A DNA stretch of 64,000 nt from Capsulimonas corticalis (GTDB taxonomy: Bacteria > Armatimonadota > Armatimonadia > Armatimonadales > Capsulimonadaceae), in assembly GCF_003574315.2 (NCBI RefSeq), contig NZ_AP025739.1:2232001-2296000 (forward strand), given 5' to 3'. How positions within the stretch are numbered: the stretch's first letter is position 1; every line of letters begins with the position of its first letter. The notes under the pieces were generated by a model. The model saw nothing but the letters and a program-made list of their open reading frames with translations. It searched no databases and was not told where the DNA came from. Both the position numbers and the translations under genes were made by a program. Below are positions 23,709 through 31,334 of the stretch, in pieces.

Positions 23709-23899
23709 TGTCGTCACCTATCGGTCATCCTCATCCGCAAACGCGGAATTGCGTGCGGGAGTGAATGATCATCTAGGGGATTCTTCGGCAGGAGCCTGGA
23801 GAATTTACAGGGTAAATTCCCAGGAATACGCCGAGATTCGACGTTTCTGGTATATCTGCGAGGCCGATCGGGGAATGACCTCGGAAAATACCCCATTCG

Positions 23900-24364
23900 C
23901 TAACAATGGTGCGCCAGTTCGCACTTTCTGAGGACGGAATACGGCTCCTCCGTCCGCGAAAGAAACATCGGTTCGTCTTCCCAGTCCAGCTCCCGGCTGT
24001 CCCAGCGGTGCTCGGTCCAAAGCCGCTGCGCCACGGCGGCGCGGTGGCTCCGCCGTGAATCGCGGCAGCCGCATAGCAGGATCATCGGACCATCGATTTG
24101 GCGCAGGAACTCCACGCCGATCTGGAAGTCGATGACGGAGATGGAGCCGAGACGCGCCTCGCATCCGGCGTGGTCGGCGAGCGCGATGCAGCGGACATAA
24201 CGGTCGCCCAAAAGCTCGCGCAGCGCGGCGCCCCGCCAGCGCGATTCCGTCGCCATCAGCGCGCTGTAACGAATATCCACGACCGTCGCATCCAAACGCT
24301 CCGCAATTCGCCGCAAATCCTCGGGAGCGCGACCAGGATAGCCAAAGTGGTAAAGCTCGTCCAT
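23900..24364 (-). CDS. DUF488-like protein
   Basis: A 154-residue protein. The ATG at 24364 has an excellent GGAGGGTGAAA site. It begins YHFGYPGRAPEDLRRIAERL and VVDIRYSALM, and later has ILLCGCRDSRRSHRAAVAQRL. These correspond to the DUF488 pattern ('yTiGhs-r--e-l', 'vDvR--p', 'lLlC-E-d--CHR'), except that the usual Cys-His pair is SH here. The function of DUF488 proteins is not established. A LexA-box-like palindrome (24400-24411) lies 36 bases upstream of the start, hinting at DNA-damage control. Confidence 0.7.
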   Translation of the reverse strand: MDELYHFGYPGRAPEDLRRIAERLDATVVDIRYSALMATESRWRGAALRELLGDRYVRCIALADHAGCEARLGSISVIDFQIGVEFLRQIDGPMILLCGCRDSRRSHRAAVAQRLWTEHRWDSRELDWEDEPMFLSRTEEPYSVLRKCELAHHC

Positions 24365-24399
24365 TTTCACCCTCCAAATCAAAACATCACTCAGTAAAG

Positions 24400-24411
24400 G
24401 AACATATGTTC
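24400..24411. promoter_or_regulatory. LexA-box-like palindrome
   Basis: GAACATATGTTC is a perfect 12-bp palindrome that fits the Gram-positive-type SOS box GAAC-RNRY-GTTC. It is positioned upstream of the DUF488-like gene at 24364. LexA specificity in this phylum is not something I can verify, so this is a candidate site only. Confidence 0.45.
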
Positions 24412-24733
24412 GTAAAAATGTCGCAAGAAAACACTCTCGCCGGATAATAAGATTTTACCAGATCTCCTTAGACCTGTCAAGGATATTTGGTAAAATAGTA
24501 TAGTTTTGTTTCAGTCGGAGTGGTCGTAATTCCGTGGCGATTGGGGCATATGCGTATGACTACGCGAGTTTTTGTCTGCTTGCTTGTTTGAACTCTCAAT
24601 TATTTGGTCAGAATCTAATGGAATCGGTTGTTTCTCTTGTATAATATTGTGACCTAAAGCCGAAATTTGACTTAGTAGTATTATATAATTGACTTTCAGC
24701 GGTGGTTTATTAGAACCTCAGGAGCTCTCATCC
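24412..24733. other. AT-rich intergenic region, probable promoters
   Basis: It separates the divergent DUF488-like and TPR genes. It contains an interrupted inverted repeat (TTTTACCA near 24452 and TGGTAAAA near 24490) and a TATAAT box at 24640-24645 without a good -35 partner. No gene is seen. Confidence 0.4.
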
Positions 24734-25576
24734 ATGCGTAGCCGCAATATCTGTCACTCACTCGTGGGCGCCATTCTGTTCACCGTCATCTTCGCGGGCG
24801 GGTTTGCCTACGGGCAGCCGGAGGGCTCATCCCAGTCCGTCGCAAGCGTCGCCAAAAACGATGACATCGCCAAAGCATTCCAGCAGGGCGTGAAGCTGGA
24901 GGACGCGGGCGATTACGCCGGCGCCGAAAAGGTCTTCTTAGACGGGCTGGACAAGGCGAAGGCCGCGAACGACGACGCCAACGCCGCCGCCTTCCTGGAT
25001 CAGCTTGGCTTTGTCTGCTACAAGACCTCGCGCTGGTCGCAGGCCGTCTACTATGACACCCAGAACCTGAGCCTGTCGGAAAAGGCGGGAGACGACGCCG
25101 CGATCGCCCGCAGCTTGGGCGCGCTGGCGAACGCGACGCTCAAGCAGGGACAGGCGCCGCGCGCCGTCACCCTTCAGATCCGCGCCCTGGATCTGCGCAA
25201 GAAGCTGCGTGAGCCGCACGCCATCGCCGTCACGCAGGCGGACCTGGGAACCGCGTACGCCGTCTCCGGCAACTACGCGAAGGCCGTGGACGCTTACTCG
25301 GACGCATTCATCCAGTTCGACAAAGAGTCCAACAAAGAGTATGCGGCCTATACCGCCAGCAACCTCGGACGCGCGTTCACCCGGCTCCAGCAGTACGATA
25401 AGGCCCTGGAGAGCTTCGGCCGCGCCGCGAGCCTCTACGAGCAGCTAGGCGATAAGTCTGCCCAGTCGCAGACCCAGAAGGACATCGGGGTGGTTTACGA
25501 GCGCTCCGGACGCCAGGCGGAGGCGAAAGCCGCCTACGCGGAAGCGGACCGGATCATCGCTTCCGCCCCGAAATAG
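24734..25576 (+). CDS. Exported tetratricopeptide-repeat protein
   Basis: A 280-residue protein. The ATG at 24734 follows AGGAG at nine bases. A signal peptide or anchor (LVGAILFTVIFAGGFAYG) is followed by five or six TPR units of about 40 residues: FQQGVKLEDAGDYAGAEKVF, FLDQLGFVCYKTSRWSQAVY, ADLGTAYAVSGNYAKAVDAY, SNLGRAFTRLQQYDKALESF and KDIGVVYERSGRQAEAKAAY. The A/G/Y positions of each helix pair are conserved. TPR solenoids bind partner proteins, here probably in the periplasm. No enzymatic domain is attached. It ends at a bidirectional terminator shared with the convergent HxlR gene. Confidence 0.85.
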   Translation: MRSRNICHSLVGAILFTVIFAGGFAYGQPEGSSQSVASVAKNDDIAKAFQQGVKLEDAGDYAGAEKVFLDGLDKAKAANDDANAAAFLDQLGFVCYKTSRWSQAVYYDTQNLSLSEKAGDDAAIARSLGALANATLKQGQAPRAVTLQIRALDLRKKLREPHAIAVTQADLGTAYAVSGNYAKAVDAYSDAFIQFDKESNKEYAAYTASNLGRAFTRLQQYDKALESFGRAASLYEQLGDKSAQSQTQKDIGVVYERSGRQAEAKAAYAEADRIIASAPK

Positions 25577-25580
25577 TACT

Positions 25581-25625
25581 TAAACCGCCAATCGCAAAAA
25601 CGATGGTGTTTTGCTTGGCGGTTTA
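25581..25625. terminator. Bidirectional terminator between TPR and HxlR genes
   Basis: TAAACCGCCAA (25581-25591) pairs perfectly with TTGGCGGTTTA (25615-25625), and an inner GCAAAA/TTTTGC extends the stem. It includes the stop codon of the HxlR gene on the minus strand. Confidence 0.75.
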
Positions 25626-25988
25626 GGCGCTGATCTTCTCCTCCTGATGTTGCCGCACGAACTCCTCACCCCAATCGCGCATCTGGCGCAAAATCGATTC
25701 CAGCGTCCAGCCATAATCCGTCAGCGAGTACTCGACCTTCGGTGGGATTTGGCGATACACCTCCCGATGGACCACTCCGTGCTCCTCAAGTTCGCGCAGC
25801 TGTAATGTCAGCATCCGCTGAGTGACGCCCGGAAGCATTCGCCGCAATTCTCCAAACCGCTTCGTTCCGCCGATCAAATGGAAGAGGATCACCGACTTCC
25901 ACTTTCCGCCAATCACATCCAGCGTCGCCTCCACCGGACATCCGTAGGAACAGTCAAATCGTTTGGCGCGCATCTCTGCTTTCTCCAT
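25623..25988 (-). CDS. HxlR-family winged-helix transcription regulator
   Basis: A 121-residue protein with the HxlR hallmark: CSYGCPVEATLDVIGGKWKS, FHLIGGTKRFGELRRMLPGV, TQRMLTLQLRELEEHGVVHR and VEYSLTDYGWTLESIL. HxlR regulators sense electrophiles, often through the N-terminal Cys. This one keeps Cys residues in FDCSYGCP. It is divergent from an MDR-type quinone oxidoreductase with about 100 bases between the starts, the usual arrangement for a regulator and its target. The reading frame is open far upstream (to 26999), but that part is a shadow of the oxidoreductase gene. AAGGA precedes the ATG at 25988. Confidence 0.9.
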   Translation of the reverse strand: MEKAEMRAKRFDCSYGCPVEATLDVIGGKWKSVILFHLIGGTKRFGELRRMLPGVTQRMLTLQLRELEEHGVVHREVYRQIPPKVEYSLTDYGWTLESILRQMRDWGEEFVRQHQEEKISA

Positions 25989-26087
25989 TAGTTCCTTTTT
26001 TGATAGTATAACACAAATAAATGCGTACTTGCGGTCTTCGCATGCGGTCGCCATAATCAGCTCTATCCAATGATGGGGAGAAGATCC

Positions 26088-27104
26088 ATGAAAGTCTATG
26101 AACTGAAAAACGCACAGGGCCTGGAGGCGCTCACGCGCACGGAGCGCGAAACGCCGCAGCCGGGATACGGCCAGGTTCTGGTGAAGATGCGCGCCGCTTC
26201 CCTCAATTATCGCGACATTCTCGTCGCCGAGGGCAACTATGGGCCTGGGGCGAGCGACGGGCTTGTTCCGCTTTCCGACGGAGCCGGAGAAGTGGTCGCG
26301 GTCGGCGAGGGCGTCACGCGGGCGCGGGTTGGCGACCGCGTCGCCGGCATCTTCATGCAGACATATCTCGACGGCGGGATGACCCGTGAGAAATCTCGGT
26401 CGGCGCTGGGCGGCGCGATCCCGGGCGTCCTGGCCGAGTACGTGGCGTTCTCCGAGGACGGCGTGGTTCAGATCCCTGACTATCTGTCGTACGAGGAAGC
26501 GGCGACCCTGCCGTGCGCCGCCGTCACGGCGTGGCAGGCGCTGGTTTACGTGGGCGGCGTCAAGCCTGGGGACACCATTCTCCTTCAGGGAACCGGAGGC
26601 GTTTCGCTGTTCGCGCTGCAATTCGCGAAGCTGTCCGGCGCGCGTGTCATTATCACTTCCAGCAGCGATGAAAAGCTGGAGCGGGCGAAGACCTTCGGCG
26701 CGGACCTCACGATCAACTACCGCACGGAGCCCGATTGGGACAAGCGCGTTCTGGAGCTGACCCACGGATATGGTGTGGATAACATTGTCGAAGTCGGCGG
26801 GGCGGGCACACTGAATCGCTCTTTGAACGCCGTGCGTTACGGCGGCGTGGTGACGCTCGTGGGTGTGCTTTCCGGGGCCGCCGGAGAGATCAAAACCGGA
26901 TTGATGCTGGGCAAAAACATCCGCGTGCAGGGCATCTATGTCGGGTCGCGTTTGATGTTCGAATCGATGAACGCCGCGATGGCGCAAAGCGCGGTGCATC
27001 CCGTGATCGATAAAATTTTCGAATTTCGTGAAGTTCGCGAAGCTTACGAGTATCTAAAGACTGCGAGACACTTCGGTAAAGTCGTCATTCGTATCGGCGA
27101 TTGA
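26088..27104 (+). CDS. MDR-family NAD(P)-dependent alcohol dehydrogenase / quinone oxidoreductase
   Basis: A 338-residue medium-chain dehydrogenase. The N-terminal GroES-like domain has SLNYRDILVAEGNYG, PLSDGAGEVVAVGEGV and VGDRVAG. The Rossmann part has AATLPCAAVTAWQALV, the NAD(P) loop LLQGTGGVSLFALQFAKL, and YGVDNIVEVGGAGTL. The catalytic-zinc cysteine is absent at the usual place (NYRD instead of the GiCHTD type), so it belongs with the zinc-independent quinone-reductase-like enzymes. It is probably controlled by the divergent HxlR regulator in response to reactive electrophiles. GGGGAGAAG precedes the ATG at 26088. Confidence 0.88.
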   Translation: MKVYELKNAQGLEALTRTERETPQPGYGQVLVKMRAASLNYRDILVAEGNYGPGASDGLVPLSDGAGEVVAVGEGVTRARVGDRVAGIFMQTYLDGGMTREKSRSALGGAIPGVLAEYVAFSEDGVVQIPDYLSYEEAATLPCAAVTAWQALVYVGGVKPGDTILLQGTGGVSLFALQFAKLSGARVIITSSSDEKLERAKTFGADLTINYRTEPDWDKRVLELTHGYGVDNIVEVGGAGTLNRSLNAVRYGGVVTLVGVLSGAAGEIKTGLMLGKNIRVQGIYVGSRLMFESMNAAMAQSAVHPVIDKIFEFREVREAYEYLKTARHFGKVVIRIGD

Positions 27105-27179
27105 GCCGGGATGTCTTACGGCAAAACCGTGCTTGGATCTTTTAATTGTGATTTAGCATGCAAGCAGATGCTAAGTGGT

Positions 27180-27755
27180 TCATCTCGTAATTGCTACGGC
27201 AGTCGGTGTTTGCGCTATGCCTGGCTGCCTGTGATGTAAATGCCGCCGTCGATGTCCCCACTGAAATGGGTGTCGATGATGGTTCCAGTAATCGGTCGCC
27301 GCTTCGACCGCTGTGCATATTTGCTCAAAGGTTTCGAAGCGGCGTCCTTTGAGCGCCAGCGAGCGTAGGATTTTCCACCAGGGCTCGATCAGGTTCAGGT
27401 ACGGCGCGTATTTTGGCGTGAAAACAAATTCCCAGTGCGCGTGTTCCGCAGAAAAGAGCTGGGCATCCGTGCCCAAATGCGAACCAAGATTGTCCGTAAT
27501 GGCGAGGACGCGCTTGCCCTGGCAAGGCTCCCATTGATCAACCTGTTCGAGAAAACAGACCCAGTTCTCGCCTGTACGCCGTTCGTAGGGTGCGGTGAAC
27601 GCCTGGCCTGTGGCAGGGATGAAGGCTCCAAAGAAGTAGCCCTTCCCGCGACGGCCATAATCAGCTTCGTATTTGGCGCGAATGGCCGCGTCGCCGACCT
27701 GTGGCGTTCGAACCAGTTGTTTGCCAGGATAAGTTTTGGCGGCTTCGGGACCCAT
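27180..27755 (-). CDS. IS630 transposase, DDE catalytic part (second frame)
   Basis: The catalytic half of the transposase. The open frame extends upstream beyond the first ATG (27755) to about 27840, where VVVCLDEMG supplies the first Asp. The second Asp is in VLAITDNLGSH and the Glu in YLNLIEPWW, making a complete DDE triad. Joining it to the HTH half requires a net -1 shift near the C-AAAAA-GGGGG run (minus strand), where the zero frame reads GCA AAA AGG. Programmed frameshifting is known in IS630 elements, but a simple indel is also possible. The C-terminus is His/Arg-rich, as usual. Confidence 0.8.
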   Translation of the reverse strand: MGPEAAKTYPGKQLVRTPQVGDAAIRAKYEADYGRRGKGYFFGAFIPATGQAFTAPYERRTGENWVCFLEQVDQWEPCQGKRVLAITDNLGSHLGTDAQLFSAEHAHWEFVFTPKYAPYLNLIEPWWKILRSLALKGRRFETFEQICTAVEAATDYWNHHRHPFQWGHRRRHLHHRQPGIAQTPTAVAITR

Positions 27756-27760
27756 CTCGT

Positions 27761-28330
27761 CTAAACAGACGACAACGGCATCTTCAGGGACTTGCTGGTA
27801 GAGTGCTTCGAGCGCCCCCTTTTTGCCTTAAAATCGGGATCGGTCTTGACACTAAACCAGCTTTCCTGAGTTTGCCAGCGCAGTCCTTCGGCAATCAAAA
27901 GCAGTCCTTCGGCAATCAAAATCTGATCGATACGGTTACGCCCCATCGCAATGTTCTTTTGCTCTTTGAGATAGGCCGCCAAGCGGTCTAACGTCCAACT
28001 GGCAAAGGGCAGATGTAACTCTTGTGGACTGGTCAGAGCAGTTCCAATGACTTCGGCATACTGATCAGGCGTGTAAATGCGTGGCCGCCCACTGCGCCGC
28101 TTGTCCTGCAGCCCATCCAGTCCTTGATCGTAAAACCGATGGACCCAGCGATAGACTTTATCGGCGTCACAGCCGAATTGCCGTGCGATTTCGGGACCAC
28201 TCTGACCCTCATTTATCGCCAAGATCATTTTGGCGCGTTCCACTAAGCGAACGGCTTCGGTGCGCGAGCGAGCGATCCGATCCAGTGTCGTTCGTTCTTC
28301 GGCGGTAAGGTCACGCAGTTTTAGGTACAT
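27761..28330 (-). CDS. IS630 transposase, helix-turn-helix part (first frame)
   Basis: The 189-codon N-terminal part: an HTH unit (AKMILAINEGQSGPEIARQF, VYRWVHRFYDQGLDGLQDK) and a second winged-helix segment (WTLDRLAAYLKEQKNIAM). It contains an in-frame 21-bp tandem duplication (27880-27900 and 27901-27921) that repeats seven residues in ILIAEGLLLIAEGLRW. After the A-rich run the zero frame runs out of family-like sequence and stops at 27761, whereas the -1 frame continues into the DDE domain. Confidence 0.8.
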   Translation of the reverse strand: MYLKLRDLTAEERTTLDRIARSRTEAVRLVERAKMILAINEGQSGPEIARQFGCDADKVYRWVHRFYDQGLDGLQDKRRSGRPRIYTPDQYAEVIGTALTSPQELHLPFASWTLDRLAAYLKEQKNIAMGRNRIDQILIAEGLLLIAEGLRWQTQESWFSVKTDPDFKAKRGRSKHSTSKSLKMPLSSV

Positions 28331-28502
28331 GGGGCACCTCCAGCAATGGCTAGAGATTTCCTACCCCATCAGTTACGAGATGAACCACTAAGTTAGAATT
28401 CAAATATCCTCGGGTTTTGCTGGAATGCATGCTCGTCACTCCCACGTGGCCTGCTGTGGCGGAATAGGCCGCCAGACAGAACAACCAACGAGGAAAGAAA
28501 AC

Positions 28503-28826
28503 ATGACCGACCGCAAGAAGATCGCCCTCTGGGGCGCCGCCGTGCTCACCGCCGGAATTCTCTTCACCAGCGCGCCTGCTTCGCGCGCCGAGGACCCAAC
28601 TCCCGTCGTCTCGACGACTCCGGCGGCGCCCGTCGCGCCCACGGACCCCGCGCCGACGCCTCCGGCTCCGACCACTCCCGCGCCGCCGGTGATCCCCGTG
28701 ACGCCGCCGACCACGCCGGGAACGCCCCCGGCGGTTCCCACTCCGCCGGCGCCTCCCGCCGCCCCGCCGGTTCCGGCTCCTCCCGCGGCGCCCGCGCCTC
28801 CGCCGGCGACGCCCGCCGCTCCGTAA
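28503..28826 (+). CDS. Small exported Pro/Ala/Thr-rich protein
   Basis: A 107-residue protein with a signal peptide (MTDRKKIALWGAAVLTAGIL...SRA). Everything after it is a low-complexity Pro/Ala/Thr/Val sequence, largely in repeated PAPP-like units. GAGGAAAG precedes the ATG at 28503. Such chains are extended wall- or periplasm-spanning linkers in other proteins, but here no folded domain is attached, so the role is unknown. It is followed by a good terminator. Confidence 0.7.
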   Translation: MTDRKKIALWGAAVLTAGILFTSAPASRAEDPTPVVSTTPAAPVAPTDPAPTPPAPTTPAPPVIPVTPPTTPGTPPAVPTPPAPPAAPPVPAPPAAPAPPPATPAAP

Positions 28827-28880
28827 CGGACAACCGTAAGAAGCCAATGACCTTTGCCCGGCGAAGGCGGAAATAACGGC

Positions 28881-28917
28881 GGCCCCGTGTGCTTTGCACG
28901 CGGGGCCGTTTTACGTT
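28881..28917 (+). terminator. Factor-independent terminator
   Basis: GGCCCCGTGTGC pairs with GCACGCGGGGCC (one G-T pair) around a TTT loop, and GTTTTACGTTT follows. It ends the Pro-rich protein transcript, ahead of the convergent propeller gene. Confidence 0.8.
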
Positions 28918-28925
28918 TGGATTTC

Positions 28926-30527
28926 TTAAGCCGCGCGCAGGACATAGAGAACGCCGTTGGTTGCGGCGCAGGCGAGGGTGTCGCCGTAGAGCGCGGGGCC
29001 GGCGGAGGCGATGCGCGCGCCCGGAGTGGTTTCGTAGATGCGATGGACGGTGTAGTCGGCGTCCAGGGCGTACAGATTCCCGTCGTCGGAGCCGGCGTAT
29101 ACGGTGGTTCCGCTGCACACGGGCGCGGTGCGCAGCGGGGCGGCGCTGACGCGGCGCGAGCGGATCAAATTGCCGGCGTCGGCGGAGATCATGTGCAGGA
29201 AGCCGTCGTTGCCGGCGACGAACAGCAGGCCGTCGGGGGAGAGCGCCGGCGAGGCGGTGACGCCCTTGGGAGTGACCAGGGTGCGCCAGCGCACGGCGCC
29301 GGTGGCGGCGTCGAAGGCGTAAACCGTTCCGGCCATGGTCGCGGCGTAGACCGATCCGTTGTGATAGATTGGAGCGGCGTTGAACGGTCCGTCGGCCGCG
29401 GTCCGCCATGTCTCGGTCAGATGATCCAGATCGAAGGCGTAGACATGGGAATCGTCGCAGGCGGCGAACGCGGCGCTATTCTCCACCGTCGGGGCCGTGT
29501 CCAGGCGACCGCCAAGGCGGAAGACATGGCGCACGGCGCCGTCCGTTCGGTCGAGGACAAAGAGCGAATCGTCGGCGGGAACGAGCAGCGCGCCGGGCGT
29601 CGTCAGCACTCCGCCATAAACGGCGCCCTGCACCCGGCTCGTCCAGCGGATCGCGCCCCGGATGGCGTCGATCGCCGTGACGCTCCCGCCGAGCGTCGCC
29701 GCGTAAAGCATGCCGTCCGTGGGATCGATGGACATCGCGCCCCGGTCGGGATAAAGACCGCGCGCGTCGGAGAGTTCGTGCTCCCAGAGGGCCGCGCCGG
29801 TCGTCAGTTCAAACGACTGGATGAACGCGCGTCCCGCCACGGAGTCGATCGCGGCCGCGATGACCATGCCAAACGTCAGCAGCGGCGCGCTCCACTCCAG
29901 CGCATCGGCGGCGTTCGTGACGGGGAAGGCGGGGGAGGACCAGCGCCGCGCCAGTTGAATTCCCAGGGGCAGCGTTTCGCCGCCGTCGCGCGCGGGCCGG
30001 CCGCCGGGACTGGTGGTCCAGTCTCGTTCCGTCCGGAGGATATGTGTGGCGTTGACGCGGCAGGTGTGCGCGATCCAGGTGTTGGGCGCGCCGCAGACCG
30101 GGCAGAGCCGGATCCGCTCGCCGCACCGCCGGCATTCGCGGGTGCCCTCCGGCAGCGCGGCGGCGCAGTTCGGGCAGGAGGCGACGGGCGGTACGATGGA
30201 CAGCTCAATCGCGACATCCGGCGGCAGCGCGGCGGCGTCTTGCGCTCCGACCGCCAGATACTGCGCGTGCAGCGCCGCCTTCACCGGCGCCAGCGAACTG
30301 TTGCGCGCCCGCTCGGGCCGCAGCTCCGCGACCAGCGTCTGCACGGATAGCGGCGCCAGCGCGAACTCCTGCGGGTAGATCTCCACCCATGGCGCGGGCG
30401 ACCGCACCCCGACATGCAGAACGGCGTGCGCATCGTCATTACGCACTGTCGCCGCCCGTCGCGGCGACGCGCCGTCGCCGGGGAGGTCCTGGGAGAAATC
30501 GAAGGTGGTGAGGTCGATGAGGGGCAT
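28926..30527 (-). CDS. PQQ-like beta-propeller protein with zinc ribbon
   Basis: About 533 residues from the ATG at 30527. The first 110 residues are a beta-rich domain of unknown type. Next comes a double zinc ribbon: CPNC, CRRCG and CPVCG with later His/Cys. The C-terminal 330 residues are PQQ/Kelch-like propeller repeats with the recurring pattern 'vYa---dG-lyAlDa-tG-vrW' (for example SVYAATMAGTVYAFDAATGA). No signal peptide is present, so the protein is cytoplasmic; residues for PQQ binding cannot be assigned and it may be a scaffold. No ribosome site is clear before 30527, and a start at 30554 is possible. Confidence 0.78.
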   Translation of the reverse strand: MPLIDLTTFDFSQDLPGDGASPRRAATVRNDDAHAVLHVGVRSPAPWVEIYPQEFALAPLSVQTLVAELRPERARNSSLAPVKAALHAQYLAVGAQDAAALPPDVAIELSIVPPVASCPNCAAALPEGTRECRRCGERIRLCPVCGAPNTWIAHTCRVNATHILRTERDWTTSPGGRPARDGGETLPLGIQLARRWSSPAFPVTNAADALEWSAPLLTFGMVIAAAIDSVAGRAFIQSFELTTGAALWEHELSDARGLYPDRGAMSIDPTDGMLYAATLGGSVTAIDAIRGAIRWTSRVQGAVYGGVLTTPGALLVPADDSLFVLDRTDGAVRHVFRLGGRLDTAPTVENSAAFAACDDSHVYAFDLDHLTETWRTAADGPFNAAPIYHNGSVYAATMAGTVYAFDAATGAVRWRTLVTPKGVTASPALSPDGLLFVAGNDGFLHMISADAGNLIRSRRVSAAPLRTAPVCSGTTVYAGSDDGNLYALDADYTVHRIYETTPGARIASAGPALYGDTLACAATNGVLYVLRAA

Positions 30528-30602
30528 GAGATTGCGTCGATCAGCTGAGTGCAAATGAAAACGTATGAATGCCGTCCGGTGAAGGCAGCCGGCGAATTAG
30601 GA

Positions 30603-30749
30603 GCCGGCGAATGAATTCGCTCCTGCAAGTACGGTCACCCGCCTTCGCGGGTTCAGATCTTGCGCCGCAGGCGCTTCTTTAAGCGCCGTAGGCTCCGAAG
30701 TCCGCGAAGGCGGACGGCCGTACTTTTAGGCGCGAATTTATTCGCCGGC
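30603..30749. repeat. Palindromic repeat element (MITE/REP-like)
   Basis: About 147 bp forming a nested imperfect palindrome. The outer arms (30603-30636 and about 30716-30749) agree at roughly 30 of 34 positions after reverse-complementing. Inside are CCGCCTTCGCGG-type arms and a central GGCGCTT-CTTT-AAGCGCC hairpin. A partial extra copy of AGCCGGCGAAT precedes it at 30587-30597. It lies downstream of smpB and upstream of the propeller gene. The remaining intergenic sequence (30555-30791) holds no gene. Confidence 0.75.
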
Positions 30750-30791
30750 CTTCTTTTTGTCTTGGACGATTGATTGCATGATCGCCAACCC

Positions 30792-31277
30792 CTAATCCCG
30801 CCCAAACGCCTCGCGGCGGGCGTCGCGGTCGCTGTCGCGGGCGGCGATGCTGTCGCGTTTGTCCCAGAGCTTTTTGCCGCGTCCGATTCCGATCTCGAGC
30901 TTGACGTAGCCGCGCTCGAAGAACAGCTTGGTGGGGACGATCGCCAGGCCCCGCTCGTTGACGCGGTTGGAGATCTTGATGATCTGCCATTTGTGCAGCA
31001 GGAGCTTGCGCGTGCGCCGGGATTCGACGTTGTATCGGTTGCCCTGGTCGTAGGGAGCGATGTAAAAGTTATTCACCCACATCTCGCCGTTCTGCACGCG
31101 GCAGAACGAATCCTGGAGGTTCGCCAGCCCAAGACGAATCGATTTGATCTCGGTCCCGGTCAGCGCGATGCCGCAGACGTAGGTCTCCTCAATTTCGTAT
31201 TCGTGACGCGCTTTTCGGTTAAGAATGGAGACGTTGCGCTTTTTGGCGTCGTCCTTCCCTTTAGTCCCAGTAGCCAT
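30792..31277 (-). CDS. smpB: SsrA-binding protein SmpB
   Basis: A 161-residue protein with the family blocks NRKARHEYEIEETYVCGIAL, GTEIKSIRLGLANLQDSF, VNNFYIAPYDQGNRYN, RTRKLLLHKWQI and GLAIVPTKLFFERGYVKLEI. The tail carries the basic GRGKKLWDKRDSIAARD helix that enters the ribosomal A site. SmpB binds tmRNA and brings it to stalled ribosomes for trans-translation. No ssrA gene is visible in this window. A TATAAT box (31286-31291, minus strand) ends eight bases before the ATG, leaving almost no leader. Confidence 0.97.
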   Translation of the reverse strand: MATGTKGKDDAKKRNVSILNRKARHEYEIEETYVCGIALTGTEIKSIRLGLANLQDSFCRVQNGEMWVNNFYIAPYDQGNRYNVESRRTRKLLLHKWQIIKISNRVNERGLAIVPTKLFFERGYVKLEIGIGRGKKLWDKRDSIAARDSDRDARREAFGRD

Positions 31278-31334
31278 ATCTCTCTATTATAGCAGATTCG
31301 GGCCGCTGGGCGGGAGTCGACAAAAGCCGCGCGG

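Larger units (their letters stand above)
27174..28388 (-). mobile_element. IS630-family insertion sequence
   Basis: About 1.2 kb. The termini share a 16-base inverted repeat (27175-27190 with 28373-28388) and each is flanked by TA (27172-27173 and 28389-28390), the target dinucleotide duplicated by IS630/Tc1 elements. The transposase is encoded in two frames. The element lies between the oxidoreductase and a small exported-protein gene and does not disrupt a recognisable gene. Confidence 0.88.

Noticed and set aside
25989-26999. Upstream extension of the HxlR reading frame (458 codons in total)
   Set aside because: It lies opposite the oxidoreductase gene, has low-complexity Arg/His-rich translation and the HxlR domain is complete without it.
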